A DNA stretch of 64,000 nucleotides, taken from positions 92,315 to 156,314 of the forward strand of contig PAPF01000041.1 in the NCBI GenBank assembly GCA_002708825.1, written 5' to 3'. This DNA is from Phyllobacteriaceae bacterium. GTDB lineage: Bacteria > Pseudomonadota > Alphaproteobacteria > Rhizobiales > Rhizobiaceae. The notes beneath the pieces are model-generated. The model made no database searches. It had not been told where the DNA came from and saw only the letters and a program-made list of their open reading frames with translations. Positions 37,578-46,670 of the stretch are shown piece by piece (the first letter of the stretch is position 1; every line of letters begins with the position of its first letter). Made by a program: the position numbers and the translations under genes.

Positions 37578-38603
37578 ATGAATCGCATGGACAAGTTTTC
37601 GATGCCGCGTTCCGTCGACGAGATCACCGGCTCGCGCCGCCTCAGGCGCATGCGCAAGGCCGACTGGTCGCGCCGGCTTGTGCAGGAGACAAGGCTGACG
37701 GTGGACGACCTGATCTGGCCGATCTTCGTCATCGAGGGCGAGAACCGCAGCGAGGACATCGCCGCCATGCCGGGCGTCCGGCGAATGACGGTGGATCTTG
37801 CCGTACGCGAGGCGGAAAAGGCGGCGAAGCTCGGCATTCCGGCGCTGGCGACCTTCCCCAACATCGCCATGGACCGGCGTGACCAGACCGGCTCGCACAT
37901 CCTCGACGCCGACAACGTGATCAACAAGGCCAGCCGCGCCATCAAGGCCGCGGTTCCCGAAATCGGCATCATCACCGATGTGGCGCTCGACCCGTTCACC
38001 AGTCACGGTCATGACGGCATCCTGCGCGACGGCATCATCGTCAATGATGAGACGGTGGAACTGCTGGCGCGCGCGGCGGTGGGCCAGGCAGAGGCCGGCG
38101 CCGACATCATCGCGCCCTCCGACATGATGGACGGGCGCATCGGCGCCATCCGCGACGCGCTGGACGCCGCCGGTTTCCAGGACGTGGCGATCATGTCCTA
38201 TGCCACCAAGTTCGCGTCGGGCTTCTACGGGCCCTATCGCGAGGCGGTCGGCACCGGCGGCCTGCTCAAGGGCGACAAGAAGACCTATTACATCGATCCG
38301 TCCAACAGCGAGGAGGCCATCCGCGAGACCGAAGCCGACATCGCCGAGGGCGCCGACATGGTCATGGTCAAGCCCGGCATGCCCTACCTGGACATCTGCC
38401 GGCGCCTGAAGGACACCTTCGGCCTTCCCACATTCGCCTACCAGGTGTCGGGGGAATACGCTATGATCAAGGCGGCCGCCGCCAATGGCTGGCTGGATCA
38501 CGACCGGGCCATGCTGGAAAGCCTGGCAGCCTTCAAGCGGGCCGGATGCGACGGAATCCTCACCTATTTCGCGCCGCAGGTTGCCGAAATGCTGAAGGGC
38601 TGA
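37578..38603 (+). CDS. hemB: delta-aminolevulinic acid dehydratase (porphobilinogen synthase)
   Basis: The protein has 341 residues. The two Schiff-base lysines are Lys211 (SYATKFASGFYGP) and Lys265 (VMVKPGMPYLD). The metal site reads DVALDPFTSHGHDG, with aspartates instead of the cysteines of zinc-dependent enzymes, which points to the magnesium-type HemB known from rhizobia. It condenses two ALA to porphobilinogen for heme synthesis. ATG at 37578 follows AAGGACAGGAT; nearby in-frame ATG codons at 37563 and 37587 are alternatives. Confidence 0.95.
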   Translation: MNRMDKFSMPRSVDEITGSRRLRRMRKADWSRRLVQETRLTVDDLIWPIFVIEGENRSEDIAAMPGVRRMTVDLAVREAEKAAKLGIPALATFPNIAMDRRDQTGSHILDADNVINKASRAIKAAVPEIGIITDVALDPFTSHGHDGILRDGIIVNDETVELLARAAVGQAEAGADIIAPSDMMDGRIGAIRDALDAAGFQDVAIMSYATKFASGFYGPYREAVGTGGLLKGDKKTYYIDPSNSEEAIRETEADIAEGADMVMVKPGMPYLDICRRLKDTFGLPTFAYQVSGEYAMIKAAAANGWLDHDRAMLESLAAFKRAGCDGILTYFAPQVAEMLKG

Positions 38604-38645
38604 ACGCCTGGGCGTTCATCCCCCTCGTTTCCCGGCACGGACCTG

Positions 38646-39020
38646 TCAGGCTGGCCGCGCCCGCGTGGTCACGACCGTGTACAGGAAGATCAGCATTGAC
38701 AGGATGGTGAGCACGGAGCCGATCTTGGCCAGCGTTTCGCCCTGCTGCGTGATCGCCATGACGATGCCCGGCACGATGGTCACGACACCCAGCGTGGCGA
38801 CCGCATAGTGGACCTTGGCCAGCATCCGTTCACCGGCAGTGGGAACGAGGTGATAGTAGAAACCGAAGAGACCCATCGTCACCCAGCCGACAAGGTTGAG
38901 ATGGGCATGGGCCCCGGCCAGCATGTGGTTGCCGCTGGCCGACATCTGGATGCCCCAGGCCATTCCGATGGTCACGAAAAGCGCTGCGGTGGCGACAAAA
39001 AGAAAAGCTGTTCCGCGCAT
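38646..39020 (-). CDS. small heme-copper oxidase subunit I-like membrane protein
   Basis: The protein has 124 residues and four membrane helices. GNHMLAGAHAHLNLVGWVTMGLFGFYYHLVP (about residues 30-60) resembles the start of cbb3/NorB-type subunit I, with His32, His38, His40 and His57. It is far too short for an oxidase catalytic subunit (over 450 residues). Such mini-proteins are usually annotated as hypothetical or cytochrome-oxidase-like; heme or copper binding is only inferred. The ATG at 39020 has GGGAGGGA upstream. It is convergent with hemB. Confidence 0.78.
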   Translation of the reverse strand: MRGTAFLFVATAALFVTIGMAWGIQMSASGNHMLAGAHAHLNLVGWVTMGLFGFYYHLVPTAGERMLAKVHYAVATLGVVTIVPGIVMAITQQGETLAKIGSVLTILSMLIFLYTVVTTRARPA

Positions 39021-39360
39021 GGCCGGGTCCCTCCCTGTTGCGGTTGACTTTCGTTCGCCCCCGCCGGCACCCGCTTCCGGCATGGCACCCGGACCTGCAA
39101 AGCCTTTTCTCGACCGAACGGCAGAGCCGCAACCGGAATGAAACCAGCCATTGGATTTGCGGCAAAGATCAAGGGTCATATTGTCCGAATCGCCAAAGAT
39201 CAGTTTCTGATAACTCTTTTTTGTTTTCAAGCGTCCTGCATGGAATTCCTTTCATGGAGGGATGCCCGGCCGGCATCCGCTTGAACCGGGCCGGACGCCT
39301 TCCCATGTGAAGCCAAGCAACGGATGCATTTCCCGCAGGGGAAGGAAGGTGGAAGGACCC
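39021..39360. other. intergenic region without a recognisable gene
   Basis: This 340-base stretch separates two divergent genes. I see no supported coding frame. It contains a relatively AT-rich block (39170-39240) and an inverted repeat GGATGCC-N5-GGCATCC at 39260-39278 about 82-100 bases before the RDD gene, possibly a regulator site. Confidence 0.5.
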
Positions 39361-39852
39361 TTGGCACGCGCGATGAACAACACCATTGAACATCAGGAAA
39401 ACAACGGCAGGTTTCCGGCAGAAGAGGACTGGCGCCTCTATGAAGGCGTGCGGACACGGCGCGTCATGGCGTTCTTCATCGACTACGTCATCATCCTGCT
39501 GCTGATGATCCCGTTCGCCATCCTGGTGTTCCTGCTCGGGATCGTGACGCTTGGCCTGGGCTGGATGCTGTTTGCCGTTTTTGGCCCCTTCGTGGCGCTG
39601 ACCTACGTTGCCATGACGCTCGGCGGCCGGCGGCAAGCGACAGTCGGCATGCAGATGGCTGGCGTCCGGCTGGCCCGCCTCGACGGACTGCGCGTCGACC
39701 CGCTCCTTGCCATCGTCCATACGGTCCTTTTCTGGGCGGGCAATGTTTTCACATCAGGCCTGATCCTGCTCGCCACCCTGGTGCTGGACCGCAAGCGCAC
39801 GGTGCACGACCTGCTACTTGGAACCGTCGTCGTCCGCGAAACCGCGATGTGA
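39361..39852 (+). CDS. RDD family membrane protein
   Basis: This protein of about 163 residues has the RDD domain. The helix beginning RVMAFFIDYVIILLLMIPF carries the conserved Arg and Asp, and LLATLVLDRKRTVHDLLLGTVVV closes the family signature. Function is unknown; some RDD proteins have been implicated in ion transport. I propose a TTG start at 39361 because GGAAGGA is well spaced to it; the ATG at 39373 is the alternative but lies about 18 bases from that site. The gene order hemB / RDD / ate is familiar from rhizobia. Confidence 0.85.
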   Translation: MARAMNNTIEHQENNGRFPAEEDWRLYEGVRTRRVMAFFIDYVIILLLMIPFAILVFLLGIVTLGLGWMLFAVFGPFVALTYVAMTLGGRRQATVGMQMAGVRLARLDGLRVDPLLAIVHTVLFWAGNVFTSGLILLATLVLDRKRTVHDLLLGTVVVRETAM

Positions 39853-39959
39853 CGCGCCCTCCCCGCCGCGGCATGCCGCGCGGCTGAAAATCCGCACTCG
39901 CCATTGCCGGCGCGGGATTCTAGAGTGGTATCGGACGAATCCTCGCCCGCGGACGCTGC

Positions 39960-41777
39960 ATGGCCGATTTCCACACCTACGCCACCTTCGCCATCATTGC
40001 CGTGATGGTGATCGCCTATGTGAGCGACCGGTTCGCCCTGGAATCGGTCGCCATCGGTTCTCTGGCTGCCTTCCTTGCCCTTTTTGCCCTGTTTCCCTAT
40101 TCGAACGCGGCCGGAGAGGCCATCGGGCCGGAACAACTGGTTGCCGGCTTCGCCAATCCGGCCCTCGTCACGGTCATCGCACTGCTGATCGTCGGCCAGG
40201 GCCTGTTCGCCACGGACGCCATGGACGGGCCGGCGCGCATGGCATCAAGGGCTGGCGGTGCGTCGCCTTTCCGGGCGCTCGCCGTCACCCTGCTTTCAGC
40301 GGCATTTCTTTCGGCCTTTCTGAACAATACACCGGTCGTCGTCATCTTCATCCCGGTCCTGACCGTGCTGGCAGCGCAGCGCAATTTCGCCGCCTCGCGC
40401 GCCCTCATGCCGCTTTCCTTCCTCTCGATCCTGGGCGGCATGACCACGATCATCGGTTCATCGACCAACCTGCTGGTTGCCGGCGTGGCGCAGCGCAACG
40501 GCCACCAGGTCGGCTTCTTCGACATCACTGCGCCAGGGCTTACGCTGGCTGTGGCCGGCGCGCTCTACATCTTCTTCGTCATGCCGCGCATCCTCGGCCG
40601 GGCCACCCGCGGCAGCGAGGAAAGGCGGCGGGCGGCGGGCGCCCAGTTCATCGGCGAGATCACCGTCGGGGCCGGACATCCCTTTCTCGGCATGGAGTCG
40701 CGCGCCGGGCTGTTCCCCGGCCTGAAGGACCTGATGCCGCGGCTGATCATCCGGCGGGGCATGGACTTTCTGCCGCCCTTCGAGAACATGGTGATCTCTG
40801 AAGGCGACCGCGTGGTGGTTTCGGGCACACGGCGTGCCTTCATGAATGCACTGGCGCGCGGGTCCGCGACCCCGTCGGCACATGACGACCGCGACGACAA
40901 TCCCCGCGTCAAGCCGGGAGCGGCCTATCATGTGGCCGAGACCGTGGTGACGCCCGGTTCGCGCCATGCCGGACGCACGGTGCGCAATGCCGGCATCCAG
41001 TCCACCCATGGCGTGGACGTGCTCGGCATCCAGCGCAAGAGCCGCATGGGGCGGGTGCCGCTCGCCGATATCCGCCTCGAACCCGGCGACACGGTGCTGG
41101 TGGGCGCCGACGAGCAGCACCTTTTGTCAATGCGCGACAGCCATGACCTGCTGCTGCTGGAATGGTCCGCACAGGCGGTGCCGCAACGCCAGAAGGCCTG
41201 GATCGCCTTCGTGATCTTCGCACTGATCGTGACCACGGCGGCCACGTCGCTCGTGCCGATCGTGGCAAGTTCGGTCATCGGCGCGGCGATGATGATCGCC
41301 ACCGGATGCCTGACACTGCAACAGGCGGCGCGCGCCTTCGACCGGCAGATCTTCCTTCTCGTCGGCTCTTCCATCGCCGCGGCGACGGCACTGGAACAGA
41401 CCGGCGGCGCAAGACTGATCGCAGACACGGCCGTGATGGCGATGGCCGGCCACGGACCCGTCGTGCTGCTGTCCGGACTGTTCCTGGTGATCGCGCTGCT
41501 GACCAACGTGCTGTCCAACAACGCGACCGCGGTCCTGTTCACGCCGATCGCCCTCGACATGGCCGCCAGCACCGGCATGCCGGCCGCCCCGTTCATCGCC
41601 GCCGTGATCTTTGCCTCCAACGCCTCCTTCGCCACGCCCGTCGGCTACCAGACGAACCTGCTCGTGATGGGGCCTGGCGGATACCGGTTCTCCGATTTCG
41701 TGAAGGCCGGCCTGCCGCTGGTCCTGCTCATGTGGCTGACCTTTACTGTCTTCGCGCCCTGGTATTACGGCCTCTGA
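39960..41777 (+). CDS. SLC13/DASS family permease with RCK_C (TrkA_C) domains
   Basis: The protein has 605 residues. An N-terminal membrane half contains FLNNTPVVVIFIPVL and GMTTIIGSSTNLLVAG (sodium/substrate motif). A cytoplasmic insert (about 205-395) holds two TrkA_C-like domains ending in LEPGDTVLVGADEQHLL. A C-terminal membrane half repeats the pattern (LSNNATAVLFTPIAL, FATPVGYQTNLLVMGPGGY). Relatives transport di/tricarboxylates or sulfate; the substrate is not determinable here. Confidence 0.92.
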   Translation: MADFHTYATFAIIAVMVIAYVSDRFALESVAIGSLAAFLALFALFPYSNAAGEAIGPEQLVAGFANPALVTVIALLIVGQGLFATDAMDGPARMASRAGGASPFRALAVTLLSAAFLSAFLNNTPVVVIFIPVLTVLAAQRNFAASRALMPLSFLSILGGMTTIIGSSTNLLVAGVAQRNGHQVGFFDITAPGLTLAVAGALYIFFVMPRILGRATRGSEERRRAAGAQFIGEITVGAGHPFLGMESRAGLFPGLKDLMPRLIIRRGMDFLPPFENMVISEGDRVVVSGTRRAFMNALARGSATPSAHDDRDDNPRVKPGAAYHVAETVVTPGSRHAGRTVRNAGIQSTHGVDVLGIQRKSRMGRVPLADIRLEPGDTVLVGADEQHLLSMRDSHDLLLLEWSAQAVPQRQKAWIAFVIFALIVTTAATSLVPIVASSVIGAAMMIATGCLTLQQAARAFDRQIFLLVGSSIAAATALEQTGGARLIADTAVMAMAGHGPVVLLSGLFLVIALLTNVLSNNATAVLFTPIALDMAASTGMPAAPFIAAVIFASNASFATPVGYQTNLLVMGPGGYRFSDFVKAGLPLVLLMWLTFTVFAPWYYGL

Positions 41778-41841
41778 CAGCAAACGGCCTGCCAAAAAAT
41801 GCCATTGGCGAACGGCCCGGCGCCCACTATCTTGAGCCCTC

Positions 41842-42591
41842 ATGACTCAGCAACCGGTTCACAATCCGCAATTCTACCTGACCGCGCCGTCGGCCTGCCC
41901 CTACCTGGAAGGTCAATTCGAGCGCAAGGTGTTCACGCACCTCGTCGGCGACAAGGCCAGCGAACTGAACGACCTGCTGACACAGGGCGGTTTCCGCCGC
42001 TCCCAGAACATCGCCTACAGGCCGGCCTGCGAAACCTGCCGCGCCTGCGTCTCGGTGCGCATCCTGGCCCAGGAGTTCAAGCCGTCGCGCAACATGCGCA
42101 AGGTGCTGGCAGCCAATGACGACCTCGTCGCGGCCATCTACGACGCGGAGCCCTCCACCGAACAATACAGCCTTTTCCGCGCCTATCTCGATGCGCGGCA
42201 CCGGCGCGGCGGCATGTCGGACATGACCGTTCTCGACTACGCGATGATGGTGGAGGACACGCATGTGGACACGCGGATCATCGAATACCGCAAGCGCGGT
42301 CCCGACAGCTTCATCACCGGCAAGGGCGAAGGCGAACTGGTCGCCATCGCGCTGACCGACGTCATGGGCGACGGGCTGTCGATGGTCTATTCCTTCTTCA
42401 ACCCGGACATGCCCGAACGCTCGCTGGGGACCTACATGATCCTCGACCACATAGAACGTGCGCGGTCGATGGGGCTGCCCCACGTCTATCTGGGCTACTG
42501 GGTGCGCGGTTCGCGCAAGATGGACTACAAGATCCGGTTCAGGCCGCAGGAACATCTCGGCCCCTCGGGCTGGGGCCGATACGAGGACTGA
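41842..42591 (+). CDS. bpt: aspartate/glutamate leucyltransferase (Bpt/Ate family)
   Basis: The protein has 249 residues. The N-terminal ATE domain carries Cys19 and the cluster [11 protein letters not shown] (Cys63, Cys66, Cys69). The C-terminal domain includes [23 protein letters not shown] and [17 protein letters not shown]. The bacterial enzyme adds leucine to N-terminal Asp or Glu, marking proteins for the N-end rule ClpS-ClpAP pathway. The gene is also called ate in older annotation. Confidence 0.95.
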   Translation: MTQQPVHNPQFYLTAPSACPYLEGQFERKVFTHLVGDKASELNDLLTQGGFRRSQNIAYRPACETCRACVSVRILAQEFKPSRNMRKVLAANDDLVAAIYDAEPSTEQYSLFRAYLDARHRRGGMSDMTVLDYAMMVEDTHVDTRIIEYRKRGPDSFITGKGEGELVAIALTDVMGDGLSMVYSFFNPDMPERSLGTYMILDHIERARSMGLPHVYLGYWVRGSRKMDYKIRFRPQEHLGPSGWGRYED

Positions 42592-42603
42592 CAGGATTTG
42601 ACA

Positions 42604-43485
42604 ATGCAGACCGATCACGTGAAGGGCCTCGCGGTCGCCGGGCTGGGCGGCATGCTGCTCACCTTCGATATCCCGATGCTGCGGCTGGGCGATGGCGAGT
42701 CCTGGTCTGTCATCTTCCTGCGCTCCGTCTGCACGATCGCCGTCATGCTTACCGTCTGGCTGGCCCTCAAACGCTTCGGGCGCAATCCCCCGCCGCTGAT
42801 CCAGGGGCGGACCGGCTGGATCGTTGCCGCCCTCTACGGGCTGACCGGCCTGTGTTTCCTACTCGCCGTCTTTCTCACGCCGACCGCCAACCTTGTCTTC
42901 ATCCTCGCGCTCAACCCGATGATCGCCGCCGTTCTGGCACGCATATTCCTTGGCGAGAGGATCAGGCGGGAAACGCTGATTGCCATGGTTGCCATGGCCG
43001 GCGGCGTGTTCATCATCGTCTCCGGCGGCATTTCCGCCGGCAGCCTGGCGGGCAACCTGCTTTCGCTGGGCGCGGCCACATCGCTTGCCGCCGCGCTCAC
43101 CGTGTCGCGGGCGAGCGGCAAGGACATGGGCTTCTCAGCGGTCATGTCCGCGCTCTTCCTGATCGGCATTTCCGGCGTCGTCGTATACTTCAACGGCTTC
43201 CGTATCGAGGATCCGGTTTGGATCGTCCTCAACGGCGCCGTGCTCATGCCGATCAGCATGTTCTGCCTGGCGACCGGCACGCGCTGGCTGACCGGGCCGG
43301 AAGTGGCGATGTTCTACATGCTTGAGACCGTGCTGGCGCCGGTCTGGGTCTGGCTGATCTTCCGGGAAATCCCCGGAAGCCATACCTTCGCCGGCGGCGC
43401 GATCGTGCTCGGCGCGCTCGTCATTCACACCGCCGTCCAGATCGCACGGGACCGCAAGCGGCGGCTGGCGGCACGCCCTCTCTGA
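42604..43485 (+). CDS. DMT family transporter (two EamA domains)
   Basis: The 293-residue protein has about ten helices arranged as two EamA repeats. The first repeat ends with VFILALNPMIAAVLARIFLGERIRRETLI, the second with VAMFYMLETVLAPVWVWLIFREIPG. Exporters of metabolites or amino acids are common in this family; the substrate is unknown. I use the ATG at 42604 with AGGAT upstream; a TTG six bases earlier is less likely. It starts 12 bases after the leucyltransferase stop and may be co-transcribed. Confidence 0.9.
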   Translation: MQTDHVKGLAVAGLGGMLLTFDIPMLRLGDGESWSVIFLRSVCTIAVMLTVWLALKRFGRNPPPLIQGRTGWIVAALYGLTGLCFLLAVFLTPTANLVFILALNPMIAAVLARIFLGERIRRETLIAMVAMAGGVFIIVSGGISAGSLAGNLLSLGAATSLAAALTVSRASGKDMGFSAVMSALFLIGISGVVVYFNGFRIEDPVWIVLNGAVLMPISMFCLATGTRWLTGPEVAMFYMLETVLAPVWVWLIFREIPGSHTFAGGAIVLGALVIHTAVQIARDRKRRLAARPL

Positions 43486-43504
43486 ACGTGGAACCAAAAC
43501 GGGA

Positions 43505-43519
43505 GGCGGGTTTGCCGCC
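43505..43519 (-). terminator. weak hairpin after the RND efflux gene
   Basis: GGCGG and CCGCC form a 5-base stem with a 5-base loop. On the minus strand it is followed by TCCCGTTTTGG, so modest termination is possible. Confidence 0.35.
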
Positions 43520-43523
43520 CGGC

Positions 43524-46500
43524 CTATTCCGCTGCTTCCGGCAGGCGGGCCGGAGCCAGTTCGAGCGGTCCCTCCGCCAGGCCTGACTGTGCGTCTTCAT
43601 CGCCGGGTTCGTCGCGTTCGTTGGGCCGCAGGAGCCTGACCGCGAGCCAGCCGACGCCCCTGCGCACATCATCCATAATGGAGAAGAGCGAGGGCACGAA
43701 AAGCAGGCTGAGGACGGTGCCGACCAGCAGGCCGCCGATCACGGCAATGGCCATGGGCGCGCGGAACTCGCCGCCGTCGCCATGGGCAAGCGCTGCCGGC
43801 ACCATGCCCGCCGACATGGCGATGGTCGTCATGATGATCGGCTGGGCGCGCTTGCGGCAGGCGTCGACGATGGCCTCGCCGCGCGAGACGCCATGGGCGA
43901 TGGCCTCGATGGCGAAATCCACGAGCATGATCGCATTCTTGGTCACGATGCCCATCAGCATCAGGATGCCGATCACGACCGGCATGGAAACCGCCTGGTT
44001 GGTGAGCCAGAGGGCGCCGACCACGCCGCCGATGGACAGGGGCAGCGACAGGAGAATGGTGATCGTGTGGAAAACGGAGCCGAACAGCAGGATCAGCACC
44101 ACCATCACCAGCATCAGGCCGGTGATCATGGCATTGCGGAAGGAGGTGAACACGTCACCCATGACTTCCGCATCGCCGGTTTCCTGGATGCGCACGCCTG
44201 CCGGCAGGTTCTGCACTTCCGGAAGCGCCTTGATGGCGGCCAGTCCGACGCCGATCTCGGCCTTGCCGGCCATGTCGACGCCGATCACGACGCGGCGCTC
44301 GCGGTTGAAGCGCTGGATCGAGGACGGTCCCTGGGCGTAATGGATGTCGGCAATGGCGGAAAGCGGCACGGTCGCGCCGGATGCCAGCGGCACCGGCAAT
44401 TGCGAGAGGACCGACAGGTCGTCGCGGGCGGTCTCGTTCAACTGGACGCGGATCGGGATCTGGCGCACCCCGTCGGTGAACTTCGCCAGATTCGCATCGA
44501 CATCGCCGATGGTCGCCACGCGCAGGACGTCCGAAAGCGCAGCCGTTGAAACGCCAAGCTGGGCCATCAGGTCGCGATCCGGCTCGACGATGATCTCGGG
44601 CCTGTCGAGGGCGGCATTGGACGTGATGGCGCGGAACAGGCCGGTTTCGGCCATGGCGCTCTGGATCTTGCGCGCCTCGTCGTCAAGCAGTTGCCCGTCG
44701 GTGCTCATCACGCCGATTTCGAGCGCACGCTGGCCGCGGTCGTTCACATAGGACGCGCGCAGGTCCGGGATCGTCTGGAGGATGTCGAGAATGTGGTTTT
44801 CCAGGTCGTGCTGGGAAATCTCGCGCTCGCTCTTGTGCTGGAGGTCCACGACCATGGTGGCGCGGCGCAGTTCCAGCGTGCCTGTCGGATTGGCGCCGCC
44901 GATCACGTAGACGTTCTCCACCTGCGGGATGGCCAGCACGGCCTCGGCGGCACGGTCGGTGGCGCGGCCGGTATCCTCCAGCCGCGCGCCGGGCGGAAGT
45001 TCGAGCGAGAAAACCACGCGCGAGGCATCCTGGCGCGGCACGAAGCCGGCAGGCAGCATGGTGGTGGCCATGATGGCGCCAACGAAGAAGGCGACGCCTG
45101 CAACGAAGGTGATCCAGCGGAAACGGAGGCTGGTGCCGAGAAGGGCAAGATAGCCGCGCATCACGAAGCCCGGCCGGTATTCATGCTCGCCATGGGCCCG
45201 CAGAAAATAGGCGGCCATCAGCGGTGTGATCAGACGCGCCACGAGGAGCGAGAAAAAGACGGCCACGGCCACGGTGAGGCCGAACTGCTTGAAATACTGG
45301 CCTGCCACGCCGGACATGAAGGAGACCGGCGCGAAGACCGCCATGATGGTGGCCGAAATGGCGATGACCGCCAGGCCGATCTCGTCGGCCGCTTCCAGCG
45401 CCGCGCGGTAGGGCGTCTTGCCCATCTTGATGTGGCGGACGATGTTCTCGATCTCGACGATCGCGTCGTCGACGAGGATGCCCGTCACCAGCGTCACGCC
45501 CAGCAGGCTGACGAGATTGAGCGAGAAGCCGAGGTGATCGAGGACGAGGAAAGTCGGGATGATCGACAATGGCAGCGCGACCGCGGACACCAGCGTGGCG
45601 CGGATGTCGCGCAGGAACAGGAAGACGACGATAACGGCCAGCGCGGCGCCCTCGAGCAGCGTCTGCATGGCCGATTCATAATTGCCGACGGTATAGTCGA
45701 CGGAGTTGTCGACCCGGTCGATGGTCACGCCGGGATGATCTGCCCTGAGCTTTTCCACCGCTTCGGTGACGCGGCGCGAGACGTCGACATCGCTTTCGCC
45801 CTTGCCGCGGAAGACACCCATGGAGACAACGGGCTCGCCGTTGACGCGGGCAAACGAGCGCGGATCGGCCCAGCTGTCGGTGACGGTGGCAATATCGGAC
45901 AGGATGACGCGCCGCCCGCCCGCAAGCGGGATTTCCAGTGCGCGCAGGGAATTGACGCTGTCGACGCCGCCCAGCGTGCGGATGGTCTGTTCGCGCCCGC
46001 CGATCTCCGTGCGCCCGCCCGTCAGGTCGACATTGGCGGCGCGCAGCGCGTTGTTGACAGCCGAGGCCGTGACGCCGAGCGCGTTCATGCGGTCGGCATC
46101 GAGTTCGACGCGGATCTCGCGGTCGACGCCACCGTAGCGGTCGACGCGGGCAACACCCTTCAGCCCCTGGAGTGCACGGATCGCCTCGTCCTCGACGAAC
46201 CAGGACAGTTCCTCCAGCGTCATGGATGGCGCGCGAACCGCATAGGTGAGGATCGCCTGGCCTTCCACGTCGATGCGGTTGACGATCGGTTCGTCGGCGG
46301 TGGCCGGCAGGTCGGAACGGATGCGTTCGACCGCGTCCTTGACGTCGGTCACGGCGGTTGCCGTATCCACCTCGAGGCGGAATTCGATGACCGTGGAAGA
46401 GCGGCCCTCGGTGATCGTCGACATCACGTTCTTGACGCCGGTCACGTTGGCGACGGCATCCTCGACGCGCTTGGTGACCTGGGTTTCCAGTTCGCTCGGC

Positions 46501-46670
46501 GCCACGCCGGGATCGGTGACGACGACCGAGACGATGGGAATGTCGATATTCGGGAAACGCGTGACCGGAAGCTGCATGAAGCTCATCGTGCCCAGCACGG
46601 TGAGCACGATGAAAAGCAGGACCGAGGGCAGCGGGTTGCGGATCGCCCAGGCGGAAATGTTCCAGTTCAT
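43524..46670 (-). CDS. RND efflux transporter permease (AcrB/MdtB-like)
   Basis: This 1048-residue inner-membrane pump has twelve helices and two large periplasmic loops. The proton-relay aspartates lie in TGILVDDAIVEIENIVRHI, and the HAE-type hinge MGIVTKNAIMLVDFAIEAI is in the second half. The N-terminus AWAIRNPLPSVLLFIVLT is typical. It would export hydrophobic compounds with the adaptor encoded upstream; an outer-membrane channel gene is not in the operon. The ATG overlaps the adaptor's stop codon. Substrates are unknown. Confidence 0.96.
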   Translation of the reverse strand: MNWNISAWAIRNPLPSVLLFIVLTVLGTMSFMQLPVTRFPNIDIPIVSVVVTDPGVAPSELETQVTKRVEDAVANVTGVKNVMSTITEGRSSTVIEFRLEVDTATAVTDVKDAVERIRSDLPATADEPIVNRIDVEGQAILTYAVRAPSMTLEELSWFVEDEAIRALQGLKGVARVDRYGGVDREIRVELDADRMNALGVTASAVNNALRAANVDLTGGRTEIGGREQTIRTLGGVDSVNSLRALEIPLAGGRRVILSDIATVTDSWADPRSFARVNGEPVVSMGVFRGKGESDVDVSRRVTEAVEKLRADHPGVTIDRVDNSVDYTVGNYESAMQTLLEGAALAVIVVFLFLRDIRATLVSAVALPLSIIPTFLVLDHLGFSLNLVSLLGVTLVTGILVDDAIVEIENIVRHIKMGKTPYRAALEAADEIGLAVIAISATIMAVFAPVSFMSGVAGQYFKQFGLTVAVAVFFSLLVARLITPLMAAYFLRAHGEHEYRPGFVMRGYLALLGTSLRFRWITFVAGVAFFVGAIMATTMLPAGFVPRQDASRVVFSLELPPGARLEDTGRATDRAAEAVLAIPQVENVYVIGGANPTGTLELRRATMVVDLQHKSEREISQHDLENHILDILQTIPDLRASYVNDRGQRALEIGVMSTDGQLLDDEARKIQSAMAETGLFRAITSNAALDRPEIIVEPDRDLMAQLGVSTAALSDVLRVATIGDVDANLAKFTDGVRQIPIRVQLNETARDDLSVLSQLPVPLASGATVPLSAIADIHYAQGPSSIQRFNRERRVVIGVDMAGKAEIGVGLAAIKALPEVQNLPAGVRIQETGDAEVMGDVFTSFRNAMITGLMLVMVVLILLFGSVFHTITILLSLPLSIGGVVGALWLTNQAVSMPVVIGILMLMGIVTKNAIMLVDFAIEAIAHGVSRGEAIVDACRKRAQPIIMTTIAMSAGMVPAALAHGDGGEFRAPMAIAVIGGLLVGTVLSLLFVPSLFSIMDDVRRGVGWLAVRLLRPNERDEPGDEDAQSGLAEGPLELAPARLPEAAE

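Noticed and set aside
38602..38619. Terminator after hemB
   Set aside because: TGAACGCC-TG-GGCGTTCA is palindromic but the loop is too short and only a C-rich tract follows, so termination is doubtful.
39169..39200. FNR/FixK box before the small oxidase-like gene
   Set aside because: TTGCGG...ATCAAG was considered, but the spacing does not fit TTGAT-N4-ATCAA.
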